From: Schizophyllum amplum | Lineage: Eukaryota > Basidiomycota > Agaricomycetes > Agaricales > Schizophyllaceae | Direction of reading: 5' to 3' | Assembly (NCBI GenBank): GCA_007026445.1 | Contig: VDMD01000007.1 | Span: 682,001 to 746,000, forward strand | Length of the DNA stretch: 64,000 nt | Shown here: piece after piece, positions 21,415-33,061 of the stretch | How positions within the stretch are numbered: position 1 is the first letter of the stretch | Layout: each line of letters begins with the position of its first letter | The notes under the pieces: generated by a model | What the model was told of the DNA's origin: nothing | Seen by the model: only the letters and a program-made list of their open reading frames with translations | Databases searched by the model: none | Made by a program: the position numbers and the translations under genes

Positions 21415-23175
21415 TCAATCGCCGTGCTCGATCATGGTGAGCTGGTGGTACAGCAGCCGTGTCCACTCGTCCAGCACCGCCGGCATACACCCTGCAAGTG
21501 ATGATCAGCCTCCGTATCATCGCCGTGCCCAAACTCCCACTCACAATGCAAGCAATCAGTCCCCGGGTTGTCGTGAGCGTCCGGCCGCTGCAACGATAGG
21601 TCGTAGATGTCGAGGTAGTACCATTTCGCCCCAGCCGCACGCGCCGCCACATCAGCTTGCCCATGCACCCCGTTCCCCATGCCCTCGTGTGCCCGCGCAG
21701 CGACCTTGCCCCGCTCTTCCATCAACCTCCCAATCTCCGCCCGCCAGAACTCGTTGTGCACAGAGAACTGGTCCCAGTCCCAGCGCCGGCGAACCGACTT
21801 CATGTCTGGGTCGTCCGTCTCTGCCATGATGTGCGCGGGGAGGTCGGCCTCCTTCTCTCGCGCGTCGGGCCCGTCGGCGTAGGGGGCGAGACGCCGCTCG
21901 CAGGCGGGGTGACCGGGGGCGGTGCTGCGGTAGAGGACGCTCAGACGTGGGAGAGCACCGAGGGCGTCGATGTGGATGCGCATCTAGATGGGGCTCAACA
22001 AAAGAGGTTTCTTGGGACAGGCAAGACGTACCATGGCCCGATATGCGTCGTGCAGCTTCTCCATCTCCACGTCGGGATCTTCCCACCTCCGTAGGAAATA
22101 GAGAACGCCGCGGGACCACTGTGGACGCGTCAGGATATACAGGTATAGCCAGCACCAACGACGTACGTGCGCTCCCGTGTTCATCACTACAACCGAGTCT
22201 TCCGTCACGCTCGCCTCCTCTCCTGCGACAGGCGCTACCATCTCCTTGACATATTGGTGCCAGGCATCGACCTGAGGGTGCTTGTGGTCCCAGGGATAGT
22301 CGGCGGGTGTATCCGTGATCTTGCGAATATCCGTGTGTGGAATGGACAAGTGGTTCTCAACCATGGTGAGGAACGGGCGCTCGAGGCGCGACTCGGGCAC
22401 GCCGGCCTGCTTTAGGAGGTACTCCCGCACAGGGGTGTTCGGGTGTATGGTATAGCGGATGAAGTGCGGGACGTCTTGGTGGGGAAGGTGTGGTGCGTCG
22501 ATTTCGGGTATAACACCAGCCTGGCGCAGTTTCCAGGACATAGTAACATGCCACTGGCGAGTGATGGAGTCTGCGAGGTCGAGATGTCAGTTACAGCCTA
22601 TGCGAGGGAGATAGTAACGCACCGCCCATCAGGATCATGCCGCCCGGACTCTTGAGCATGCGTATGGTAAACTCGAGCGCGTCGAAGTCCATGAGCAGCT
22701 TCCCCCCGGAGGGCACCCACTCCCAGTTCAGGACGTCCACAAGACGCCTGCTCTCGCGCTCTTTACGCTCCGCCTCCGGCATCTGCTCGGACGCGGGGAT
22801 GAGGCACTGCTGCCAGACGTGGTCGTACTTGTTCGCGTAAGCCTTCTGGAGCTCTGATAGCGCGCCGAATGCGGGGGAGCGCGCCCTCCAGCGCCCGGTC
22901 CCGCATTCAGTGCCCTTACAGAAGTCGTGCTTGGGAGGGGGTGGTGCGAGTACTTCTTCGACCTTGTCCGGGTGTGCTGGAGGAGGAGGAGGATAAGCCT
23001 CGTTCTCGAACTCCTGTTCGACAGGCACCTCATTGGAGGGAATGTACTCGACCACCGCGTCGACATAGTCGTGTGGTGCTCGCCGGAGGACGTAAAGAGT
23101 GCCAAGCGCGGCGAGAACAAAGAGAGGAAGGAACGTGCTGCGACGGCGAAAGCTGTACATGGCGGCGGGTCGCAA
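21415..23175 (-). CDS. Type II membrane PC-esterase (TBL/PMR5-like) protein
   Basis: Short cytosolic start (MYSFRRRS), one membrane segment (about residues 15-33, LPLFVLAALGTLYV), then a Pro-rich stem, placing the rest in the Golgi lumen. Motifs match PC-esterase/TBL O-acyltransferases: Cys pairs CKGTECGTG; WEWVPSGG; GGDSITRQWHVTM across a short intron (GDS block with the nucleophile Ser); and, after a last intron, DCLHWCMPAVLDEW with the D-x2-H pair, as in the plant DCSHWCLPG ending. Other exons hold HPNTPVREYLL, ETDDPDMKSVRRRWDWDQF and WYYLDIYDLSLQRPDAHD. The role is probably acyl (acetyl) transfer to a cell-wall or secreted glycan; the substrate is unknown. ATG choices at 23,175 and 23,160 cannot be separated. 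About five introns. Confidence 0.8.
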
Positions 23176-23732
23176 GTACGAGGCTTTACGGGAGCAGCGG
23201 GCGTCGCGGGTGGTAGATTGAGCGCCAGAAGCTGGTGGGCGCGTTCTTGACTAAGTCCCGTCCGGCGGCGTCAGCACAACGCCAGTTACTGAGTACTGAA
23301 GACTCGCAGCTCCGTTTGCCGGAGCGTTGGGGGAAATCCGGGGAGGAGAACGTCGAGGTACAAGGAGAACAAGATGTCTGCCAATTCATTCATTGTTCTG
23401 ATTCAATTTAGCGCGTTGATTGGCACGTGTGCAACTTCCGGCCAAGAGCCGGACCCCGGTTGAAGTTCACTGTGACTTTGCGCCTGCTTTTTGAGCTTCG
23501 GGGCCGCTTTCCGAGTTTCAGCGAACTCCAATATCTATGGCATGCCGCGCATGAGTACTCAAGTACTCATGTCTGATATTTGGGCTTGCTGAAGCGCTGA
23601 TGTCTGCGAATTCCAATAATATTCCTTTCCATGTACAGCACTTATGCGTCTATGTAATGATAGCCATGTTCGAACCGGTATTCCGCTGCGCCGTCGGACT
23701 GCTTCCGTCGTAGTCCATGGCCTGTAAGCATA
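23176..23732. other. PC-esterase promoter side and inner end of the right arm
   Basis: No gene. Holds the first copy of a ~62-bp diverged direct repeat (23,483-23,545) and, from 23,605, the inner end of the right inverted-repeat arm. Confidence 0.5.
23483..23545. repeat. Diverged ~62-bp direct repeat, copy 1
   Basis: CCTGCTTTTTGAGCTTCGG... to ...ATATCTATGGCATGC. Resembles 28,255-28,315 in the same orientation at roughly three bases in four. The two copies bracket the right arm. Confidence 0.55.
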
Positions 23733-25479
23733 CTAACGGTGCTGTAAGACGCATCCGATATATGCCCTATGACCCAACCACCGACACCGACGCATGCCTA
23801 GAGAGCTGTCAGCAAAGAACATGAACGGGTCAAATCCACGCACCGAACGCGACGATGGTCTGCTAGTTGTTGCGGACTCAACCAAGCCAAAGACTTTGGG
23901 CATGACTCGCAACGATGTACTTCAAGTCCTGACGCAGGATCAACACGCGTGAGGGGCACGGTCTCCGGATGTCTGCATAGCTCATGAGTGTATCATCACA
24001 TATAGAGTTATGGCGACCTACATGCATAGCATATGCTGCTCCAAGCCGGACTCCATGACGATCCGCTCGCAAACATCGCACTGCACCTTACCCAGGGGCA
24101 CCTTGAGGCCCGACCGCCTGACTGCATCCCGCAGTGCCGCTGGTGTCACGTATTCTACATTCCGATTATACGCGGCGACTGTCCGTCGAACGACGGGGTT
24201 CTTGGCGAAACTGATTAGGTTCAGGCCGTGTCGCCGTCCGTATCGAGATGTTCTGAGGACGCAAGGAATCAGCGATGCATAACCTCAGGCTCGTCGACAC
24301 ATTACACACTTGCGCCGGTTTCTCATGGTCATGGGACTGACATAACCGCAATGATGGTTGTGCCAGGCCTGGTAGTAGTGATGAAACTGTGCAGAGTGAG
24401 TATGCGGTAGTTCATCGGACTGCAAACATACGAATTCCAGACTGCCTCTCATAAGGCTCCGTCTCTTGTAAGCCTGGTTGAAGAACGTGGTGAGACCGCT
24501 ATCCGCGCTACTAAAAGGAAGGACGACGTACCTCAGCCAAGTCCAGGGACGGACTGAGATCACCTTCCTCATTTGCCACGCCCGCTTCGCGCAGTTCCTG
24601 CCTGGCGCGATTGAGATCCTCGACAAGTACATATCTCTTGCGTCTGCGTCGAATGTAGGGCAGCCATGGCACTAGGTAGGCGTCAGATGGCATCGTTCCC
24701 TTTTCATCTGGCATAGGCATAGGGCAGAGGTAGCCCTTGTGCCTTTTAAGAGAGTCAGCATGGAGACGGACATATTCCCAGGTGACGGATACGTACTGAT
24801 GCAGACACCCCAAACAGGTCGTCTGAAAACCAGTGAGACGAGTACGCGCAGTACAGGGTACGACTCACCGAGCATAGCCTTAGCTGTGTCATAAGATCGT
24901 GTGGGTAGTTGCTTGTTTCTTTGCCGCATACCTAGCCGTGTACGTGAGCCTCATCCAGAGCCATGGCACGATTCACGTACATAACATTTGCCCCCGCCGT
25001 GAATGAACAGGTCATATGAAGCACCACTGTACACGGAGGCCTTGCGGTCGAAGATGTTGGGAGCCGCTCCGCAGTCCTTATACGTGGCAAAGAGGTTGAA
25101 GCCAGCTGCGACCTCGGGAGTATAGGGTAGCAAGTTCTTGCGCCCGAGGCACAAAACCCTGAAGGCAGGTGGATCGCTCTCAAACAGAAATGCTTCGGGA
25201 GCTGGCAGCGCATAAAAAAGGTCGACATTTTCCCTCGAAACGGCGTGAAGATTACGGTCCGCGACAATGTCGCGGAAAGCTCGACAAGCCTTTGCCGCAT
25301 TGAGTACGGCTTCGGCGGAGCAGTTTGACAGGACCTGTTCCTTTGTTTGAGCTACATAAGGGAGGGATAGCGGTCAGGCGTACCTCATGCCAGAGTTCCG
25401 AAGGCAATTGCTCGAGATAGGACGGTCTCGAGGCACGACGGCCAATGCGCCGAAGGCGTCTGGATTGCGCGCGAGCCAT
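23733..25479 (-). CDS. Gene B, right copy: F-box protein with zinc fingers
   Basis: Near-identical inverted duplicate of the gene at 9,662-11,407, with the same F-box, zinc-ribbon and C-terminal fingers, the same splice signals (one donor is GTACGT here and GTTCGT in the left copy) and only scattered substitutions, for example GAAPN for GSAPN. No stop or frameshift was seen in the exons, so both copies look functional. Confidence 0.78.
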
Positions 25480-26567
25480 GAGTGAGAATGTTGAGAGGAA
25501 TGATTATTATTGTGAGGAGATGTTGAAGGGGCTTCGTTTGTGAGACAAGAACAACAGTGAAGGTTGAAGACAAGGCGAGATCGCCGTAACGAGAACAATG
25601 ACCACTCCGGTCCCCACTACACGTGACATTCCGGATCGCAATACATAGAAATTGAATTCTTTAGGAATTAGCTTGGGGTTAGGGTTAGACATGCCCATGC
25701 GCAAAAAGAGGACCTCGGCCGAAGCCGAGGGGCGCCATCGCCTCGTCGCTACACGCCTCCTTCACCACCCGCCATGATAGCAAGCAGATCCGAAGGCGAG
25801 TATTACCGCCACCCCAGTTAATGCATACGACCCTGCTCCACACCCCAACTGCCCAAGCCAGAGGAGTCGCACCGAAGTACTATCCTCAAGCAAGTGCCCG
25901 GAGTGAACCGAAATGCCGTCCTGGTCGCAGTCCACGACGAGACGCGGAACGAAGAGACGCAGTGGACTGCAGAGCCCTATATAGGCAGCTATCAGTCCGT
26001 CACGTGCTTTGCTCTGTAAGCCTTCTATTGTTCAGTTTTGGGAACAAAGGACACGGGTCTCTATCCGTCCGCGTGCTTACGGGGTACTTACGGCGCATCC
26101 TTTTTTGTTGCGGCCGCTGCCCTCCGCAGCCTGGCGGCCGCATGCTTATTGTCACGGAATGATTCAGACCCTTCGCTGAGCTGGGCCAACGCCGCTCTCG
26201 ACGTTGAGTCAACATGTTCTTTGCTTGCTTCGAGGCGCACCACATCCTTGGTCTTTTGATTTCCTCACTCGCAAGACGTGATACTAAGACTGAACCGCAG
26301 GCTCACACAGGCCGTTGGACGCTTTCTGTGCTCTGCCGCTTGAGCGTGCTTCTCACTGGTCAATTTCTGCGCTCCCATGTGCTCGCTCCAACGATGCTCC
26401 TTTGAGAACAATATCAGGACCTTGTAGCCAGACGGGGAACAATGGATGTATCCCAATGAGGACACAATGGCATTCTCGTTCAAAAGCGGCGAGGAACTGG
26501 CTGAGAAAATATTCGCCCAGTCTATCCCAGTTTCCAGCACCTCCCTACACATAGCACCACGCCAAAC
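25480..26567. promoter_or_regulatory. Divergent intergenic region between genes B and A, right arm
   Basis: Counterpart of 8,596-9,661. Keeps the CCTATATAGG palindrome (near 25,977) and the telomere-like array, and has an extra ~30 bases with two GCGGCCGC sites near 26,110-26,140. Confidence 0.5.
25673..25688. promoter_or_regulatory. Telomere-like TTGGGGTTAGGGTTAG array
   Basis: Right-arm counterpart of 9,446-9,461, with one extra G in the first unit. Confidence 0.5.
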
Positions 26568-27758
26568 ATGTTCTCAGGCAACATGAACGGCAGCCATGGC
26601 TACTACAAGTATGCGAATGGCGCTGAAGTTGTCTATAGTTCCGGAACCCGCCGCAAGTGCGTGATCTTTTTCACTACGAAGCCTGCCTCTCACATCTTTA
26701 CAAGTCATTTCGCGCACTCCAAGTACATACCGAACCGTATGTCATGGCACAGCGCGCCTTCGGCATCGACGCACCAGTCTTCTTCCATCCCACGCCACAA
26801 CAACGTGACGACGCGCAAATACAAGAAACCTCCTCGATACCATCCCCTGCTGAAGCCGAAGTTGGAGATGAAGCGGCGCCGTGCGACGACTTCGTACGAG
26901 CTCGGTCCTACTCATGTGTCCCGCGGCCTTCAGTCCTCCCAACGTCGCGGGCCCGACTGCTCCAGTACCACCTCATCGCCGCCGGCTGATGTCGAGTTCG
27001 AGACAGCGCGGCAGCTCTGGGACGCTGTCAAAAGGAACCCCTCGGACAGCATTCGTGACATCGCGTTACGATTTGTGGAACGGGCGGACGACTGGCCAGA
27101 CGACAGACCCCACAGCCTCAGGTTGCCGGTAATGGACCCCAGCGGTTCAGACCTTTGGGCTCGCACTGGTGTGAGACGTTTTGGCGTCTTTGGATATCCC
27201 ACCAAAGAAGACTCGAGAGAGCTGGCGCGGCTCTTCCACCATGTTCAGCTCCGTGGTCTTCAGAGCATTCGTATAGAACTCGACGATGGAACCAACTACA
27301 CCTCCAACATCGAATACCTGTTTCTCTCTCATTTTCTGATCCATTCCATCTCGACTCTCACCCACGTCTCTCTTACTATCCCACTCTACAACGCCGAGCT
27401 TCCTGCAATCATTGTGGACAGGCTTCCTTGCTTGAACTCACTCATCATCCAAGCCCAGGACGACATCAACATCGCGACGCCGTTACTCAAAGTCCTTGAC
27501 CATCAGTCCGAGCGCGCCAAAGCACTCTCTTACCTGGAGGTGACTTGCCAAGGCGTGTCATACCGGGAGCTCGTTAGGGTCATGATGGGGCGTTGGAAGG
27601 CCGGGCTGTCTCCGCCCAAAGGGCAGACAATGACTGTTCTCGTTCGCTCGAGGGATACTAAGGATGAGAAGCGGCCCAGGAGCGTCACGAAGCTTCAGGA
27701 GAAGCTCGCGACGTTGGGAATTTCCATTCATTACAACGAAGACATGATGTGCGCCTGA
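26568..27758 (+). CDS. Gene A, right copy: protein of unknown function
   Basis: 396 codons, open throughout. About the first 170 residues are identical to the left copy. After that, substitutions and indels of whole codons accumulate (two residues lost in one place, two gained in another). It stops earlier, at MMCA instead of running on through a 12-residue tail. Retention of frame over the divergent part suggests that selection has acted on both copies or that divergence is recent. As in the left copy, an upstream leader exon is possible. Confidence 0.65.
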   Translation: MFSGNMNGSHGYYKYANGAEVVYSSGTRRKCVIFFTTKPASHIFTSHFAHSKYIPNRMSWHSAPSASTHQSSSIPRHNNVTTRKYKKPPRYHPLLKPKLEMKRRRATTSYELGPTHVSRGLQSSQRRGPDCSSTTSSPPADVEFETARQLWDAVKRNPSDSIRDIALRFVERADDWPDDRPHSLRLPVMDPSGSDLWARTGVRRFGVFGYPTKEDSRELARLFHHVQLRGLQSIRIELDDGTNYTSNIEYLFLSHFLIHSISTLTHVSLTIPLYNAELPAIIVDRLPCLNSLIIQAQDDINIATPLLKVLDHQSERAKALSYLEVTCQGVSYRELVRVMMGRWKAGLSPPKGQTMTVLVRSRDTKDEKRPRSVTKLQEKLATLGISIHYNEDMMCA

Positions 27759-27993
27759 GACGCCTCTTTCACAACAGATATGACTGTGCCATGACCTACG
27801 CCCATACATGTAGTAAACCGATTTTCCCTTGCCGGGCCTTCGTATACTTGAACGTCTCACGCTCACTTCCTTCTACTTTCCTACTTACTGGTCCGTGTTA
27901 TAATCTGATACCCACTATATCCAGCACATTGACACACTAGGAACTTCTAGTGCCGGATATCAAGCGCTCTTTGTCGGCAGCGCACAGAGCAAA

Positions 27994-28049
27994 ATGGCGA
28001 GCTCGACCTCGCCTGGACCCGACGACGTGAATCCTGATCTTTCCAAAAC
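27994..28049 (+). pseudogene. Truncated first exon of eIF3e (start codon and ~18 codons)
   Basis: ATGGCGAGCTCGACC followed by codons for a protein start MASSTSPGPDDVNPDLSKT, matching MASSTSA...[10 protein letters not shown] of the real gene. Similarity stops dead after CTTTCCAAAAC, and the next bases are unrelated. It cannot encode a working factor. It marks the outer breakpoint of the duplicated arm. Confidence 0.9.
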
Positions 28050-28377
28050 CCAGCCAAAACCATAGCGTGTTTTTTTGTCTCTCTATTTCCTTCGCGCAGC
28101 AGATGCTCAACTACAATGCACGACGCGTTAGGCCACAGGTTGGCGCCTCGTCTATGGTGTCCATCTTATTATTATGTGGCGATCTGCGTTTGTGACGTAG
28201 GTTCCTGGTGTTGGGTCAGAGTCCTCAGTCTAGTGTCGGCTTTTAAATTTTAACCCTGCTTTGAGCTACGAGTCCGCTTTACGAGGTTTTTCGTAATTCC
28301 ATATCTTTGGCGTGCATAGTATACATATGTGCATGGATGAGATAAGTTGATAACAAAAGAAACGAGACGAGTCCCTC
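28050..28377. other. Spacer between the right arm and FIG4
   Basis: No gene. Contains copy 2 of the flanking direct repeat (28,255-28,315). Will include the FIG4 3' end. Confidence 0.45.
28255..28315. repeat. Diverged ~62-bp direct repeat, copy 2
   Basis: CCTGCTTTGAGCTACGAG... to ...ATATCTTTGGCGTGC, same orientation as 23,483-23,545, on the other side of the right arm. Confidence 0.55.
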
Positions 28378-31300
28378 TTAGACCCCTGCGCTCGTCAAGA
28401 ATCGCTCGTAGTTGTACGCGACCGGGAACGGCTCTCTCCTGCTCGCTCCACTGAGGTAGGATGTCGAACCACGTTCCACATAGGCTGCAAATTCTCGGGG
28501 GACTTCATCCGTGCGCCCAGGTCCATCCCAAGTCGCCGCGCGCACTGCAGCAACGTACACGTCAACATCGCGCCGGTCGCCGCGTCCGGTGGGGTTGTCC
28601 ATGAGCTCGAGGCACTGGTCAATGTACCTGGAGAGCTGATCAGCTAACATACACGCGCCGCCACAGTTGCGCGCACCCTTGATACTGCTGCACCTCCCGC
28701 ATCGACACGCTCGGTTCAAGATGGTGTCGCGCCAGCGTCGCTGTCGACCGATCCGCAAGGTAGTCACTTGCCTCCGTCGTCTCCGCCGGCGCAACGGACT
28801 TCGGGCGCTTCGCCTTCGCCTGTGTCGGACTAGACACGCCCTGACTTGCATGTCGCTCTCTCGCCCGCCGCTTGCTCGCGTGCGGCCCGTGCGCCTCGAA
28901 GGGGCTATGGTTCATGTCCTTCGCCGTCTTCCCGGGCAACTTGAGAGTACTGTTCATAGAGTAGGCAAAGTGCTTGCCCAGGGAGGTGAAGAGCAACGGT
29001 CGGTAGTACTCAATCCAGAAGTCGCCGCGATCGTTGACAAAGTCGTGTAGGGCTTGTTCGCAGCGGGCGAGGTCGTACGCGGGCTCGAGGTATTCCTTGT
29101 GGAACCAAGACCGGTACCCGCCGCGCACGGGTGTCTTTGCGACCGCACGCTCGCTATGCACACCCAAAAAGAGGTTTATAGCTGTCTGCTTATCCGCATC
29201 TAGTGAAGTATTCAGATGGAGGATGGTACGATAGATAAAGCATATGCACCTAACAGCGAGTTTGTGTAGAATCGCCGAATATTCTCGATGATGTCGCGTG
29301 AGTGGGAGTTCCAATGCGGCATGCGACGATAAGTCTCGACGCGGTTGACGAGCGCACTCCCGGTATACTGCAGCGCAATAGCTGTCAACATCAGTGGAAA
29401 TTCAATAGCAAGGAGGTTTGCACATACTGTCACCGTGATCATGATACATTTCCGTCAGCATGTTGACCGCATCAGAGTCGAAAGAGAGGTTCGGGTTGTC
29501 CACAACGCCGAGCGCATACAGTTGGTGCCCTAGTGCGCGCTTGCCGAACACGAACTGTGCCGCATTGGTACGATCGAGGCAGTCAACGCAGTTCGTGCGG
29601 CAGATGCCATTTTGGAGCGCAATGGATGACCGCCACGGCTGCATGTCGAGGCTGAACAGACTGTCAGAGGCGAAGACAGTGGCAACGGCATGTACGCACT
29701 CGATTTCGCCCTTGAGCAGGTGCGCATATGGCTCGCTGCCCGAGTGAAAGAAGCCAGTCATCTGGATGGACTCCTCTGCGATATCCTCAAGGTAGCTTAT
29801 CACGTCCTGCGTCTTCCTACAACCGTCAGACCACTTGTAGATTTGCGCAAGCACAAGACGCACTCTTTGTAAGCGCGCGACATATCCCATGCGCGATAGA
29901 TCATCTTCTTATCCTTCGGCAGGAACTGGTTGAGGTACTCTACACACTGCGTGTACTCGTCAAGTAGTTTGGACTCGCGGGGCACCGGCTCGCGTCGCTT
30001 GATGAGGTTCAAGATCATGACGGGCGTGCCATACCGTCGGAAAAGATCGTCAAAGTGCCGCGACGCTGCGCTATAGAATGGGTCGATGACATTAACTGTA
30101 GATAGGTGAGCACGATGAGTGCAGCCTGGAGCATGCCTCTCACTTTCGATCGGCGGCTTCGCCGTCATGCTGCTCAGCTCCTGGGTCCAGTATATCGGTA
30201 TACTGCCACGGTACTGCACGTAGCTAGTATAGCTAGGGTTTGGCCGTCGACAGCGCTGGTGCTCCGGCGGCGCATGCTTTGGCGGCGGGTAGTAGAACGC
30301 CGTCGTGAGCGCCTCTGACACTATCTGTTCCGTTTCGACCTCGTTGGCGACATGACCCTCATCCGTGACGCCCCGCTTGAGGTAGCGCGCCCCTGCGAAA
30401 TGGCGCGAGCGGCGCGCGATGAGGGTAACGAACACAACACGGCCGAGCACAGTGAGCTCTATCCGACAGTGAGCCAGGGTGAAGGCAAAAAGAGGAGCGG
30501 GACGCACGCACTCGCTTGGTCGACGTGCCCATGAACAAAGGGGAGTAGCCAGTGGGCCTTCGCGGGATCGGCGGCACCGTCTTGGAAGGGCGCGCTGAGC
30601 ATGTGGAAGTTCCAGGCGAACCGATCGTTGAACGGCCATGGACCTGTATTAGGGCGCGTCGACACGGTCAGGTTGTGTTGTAGCGTCGACGTCAGGTCGT
30701 AAGTATAGCTGTCGTTGCGCGTCAGCCGAGCCCCTAGCATGATCCACATTGCACACGCACCTGAAGTAGAAGTTCTTCGTGAGGTCCACCTGCTTGAAGA
30801 TACTGATCAGACGCTGCTCCTCCGCTGGCTTGTCGATCTTGTGTGTGAACGCGACGGGGATCATGTCCGTGTTCTCGCAATGGTAGACGTAGTGGCCCCC
30901 GAGGAGCGCGACGACAGAGCGCTTCGAGACGAGCACCATGTACCAGCCGGCGGTGAAGCGGATGAAGCCTGCAATACCAAAGAATACTCGTCCGCGGCCA
31001 AGACCGCCGGAGCTGCGATTCCCGTCGTCGAGCATCTTGAGCATCGCGGTCATCTGCTTGCCGCTGTACTCCGCCTCGTCCTCGACGACGCTCAGCTCTT
31101 CCTGCGACGTGCGGTCAATCTTGATGATGCGGTGGCGCGAGTCGGCCGCATTGGAGGCCACGATGTAGAACCGGAGACGGTTCTCATAGAGGATGAATTT
31201 GTTGTAGGCGGTGGACTTGGACGACGGTGGCGCAAGCGCGGGCGGACGCGCACCGCGGCGTGACGGAGAAGAAACATTGTCTGCGGAGTGCTTGGACGAC

Positions 31301-31452
31301 GACGCCGTTGATTCCGTGGTCATTGAAGCCGTCAGCGGCGATTCGGAATCTGGCGGCGTCGACATCGTCGACGAGGCGCTTGGACCGAGTCGACGTTCGG
31401 AAGAAGGGCCGAATTGGGATACCTTTGTTCCTGTTTTGTTCCCAGCGTTCAT
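28378..31452 (-). CDS. fig4: FIG4 polyphosphoinositide phosphatase (Sac domain)
   Basis: Fig4 removes the 5-phosphate of PI(3,5)P2 on vacuole/endosome membranes in a complex with Vac14 and the Fab1 kinase. N-terminal blocks: [56 protein letters not shown] and [14 protein letters not shown]. Middle: [40 protein letters not shown] and [10 protein letters not shown]. The catalytic Sac motif [13 protein letters not shown] (C-x5-R) lies near 29,570-29,620, followed by [35 protein letters not shown] and [12 protein letters not shown]. The C-terminus includes [13 protein letters not shown] and a basic disordered part, ending ERFLTSAGV. About seven short introns interrupt the frame, including one at the HGDT/QYTG junction. 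The start at 31,452 is the first ATG; the next Met (MSTPPDSES) is possible. Confidence 0.93.
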
Positions 31453-32804
31453 GACCCTGTCCCCGACCTCCCTGCAAGGTTCGCCTTGCTCTTCACTATC
31501 ACTATAACGCCCCCCTCGGCCATGATGACGCAGTATTTATCCCTCGTCATCCAAGCTATCTGTCTGTCTCCCTTCGAGGACTATGTTGGATACAGATTCC
31601 CTCAGGCTCTCGCATCAGCTAGATCCTGATTCTATGCCGCCTGTCTCATGAAAACATCCTATAGCGCTAGATATAGCGCTTGTATACGCCACTATAGCGT
31701 CAGCTCGTATCATCTCGTCCCGGCAGGTGAACCTCACGCGACCTTGAACTCCTCACGCGACAGGCGCACAGTCTCACACTCAATGGTCTTCAGAGTTAGC
31801 GGTCAATGACCAGCTACTCACATTCGTATTCGACAATGACCCAATCCAATGGCTCGTTCCGGTACTCAATCGTCGGCACGTCCCGATGCCTCTCACTGAC
31901 GACAGTACCGCCTGGTTCGTCCTACCTTCGACTCCACCTCTACTGCCTGCTCCACCTCTACTGAACATCACCATCTCTTCGTCGGTATACGGCTTCATGC
32001 GAGAGGATGGCGGCCGTCATTTATCGCTGCGTGGCCAAGACCGTATCACGCTGGCGGAGAAGACGATGTCTTGGCAAGTTGAAGGAAGGCCTGAAGCACG
32101 TCTGAAGGATAGGAAGACTACGCTGACTACTTCGGAGACTGCATCGCGCTCACGCCAAGGCCGTGCTGCGCTAGCGCCAAGCCTACACTTTGACTGCGGC
32201 AAAGAATGCACCGCGCTGACGGCGAAGCGCGAAGGCTTGTACATGCCGATGACAGCATCATCGGACAAAACCTTCTCGAATGCAAACGTATAACCTTGAA
32301 TAATAAAGGACCGAACGATGAGCAAGTGCCAAGATCCCAAGCGACCATAAGGCCTCAAACGACACGACGGTTAACGGATGCCAGCGAATTTCCGTGAAGG
32401 TCTCCTGACCCGGACGACGATGAAGAACCTGATTCCCTTTGAAGGTGCGAAGGCCATGAAACGTGGAAGATTGGGTCGCGCGGACGGGTCACGCACTTGC
32501 TACGAAAGCTCATGCCGCTCACGAAGAACCTCCCCGCCTAACAAGACGCATCGGACGCACGCAGAAGCCCCGTAAGGCGCTGCGGAGACCAATCCTGTGC
32601 ACTGCGAAGGTCAACTGGTCGTATCGCGATGGTCAACCGGTCGAATCGCGGAGGTCAACCCAACGCAACTCGAAGCCACGCCCACGTCTCACGGAGCCGC
32701 AACGCCAACGTCCTACGAAGCGCAACCCCCAGCGACGACACGCCAGACGGAACGAAGAGCCAACCGGAAACACGACACAGCGATGGCTCTACATGCGACG
32801 GCTG

Positions 32805-32970
32805 GCGACAACTCCACAGGCGACGGCTGGCGGCGACTCTACAGGCGGCGGCTAGCGACGACTCTACAGACGACGGCTAGCGACGACTCCACGGGCGACG
32901 AATCCACGGGCGATGGCTCCACAGGCGACGAGGTTATCCGGCGATGGCTCCACAGGCGACGAGACTATCC
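32805..32970. repeat. GC-rich minisatellite, ~25-bp units decaying to shorter ones
   Basis: Three clear 25-base units of the type GCGACGACTCTACAGGCGAC-GGCTA at 32,805-32,879, followed by shortened variants built on CTCCACAGGCGACG. All forward frames through it are partly open because the repeat lacks stops, so long frames here are not evidence of genes. Confidence 0.8.
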
Positions 32971-33061
32971 GACGCTCTTCCTGCCGCTTACCGGATGTCT
33001 GCTGCATCTAGCGGCTCATCATACGACTGCTGTGTACACGGGGCCACAAATTACATGGAGC

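Larger units (their letters stand above)
11539..23604. other. 12.07-kb spacer between the inverted-repeat arms
   Basis: Single-copy segment carrying PARP-like paralogue 2, the Pps1-like phosphatase and the PC-esterase, all on the minus strand. Recombination between the arms would flip this whole block. Confidence 0.85.
23605..28049. repeat. Right arm of the ~4.5-kb inverted repeat
   Basis: Inverse copy of 6,945-11,538. It carries intact copies of gene B and gene A and a broken first exon of eIF3e at its outer end. Differences include a ~30-base GC-rich insertion near 26,102-26,135 and a shorter stretch (about 40 instead of 190 bases) before the eIF3e ATG. Confidence 0.95.

Noticed and set aside
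31886..32293. Plus-strand frame of 135 codons after FIG4
   Set aside because: No recognisable motif; compositionally similar to its reverse-strand shadow.
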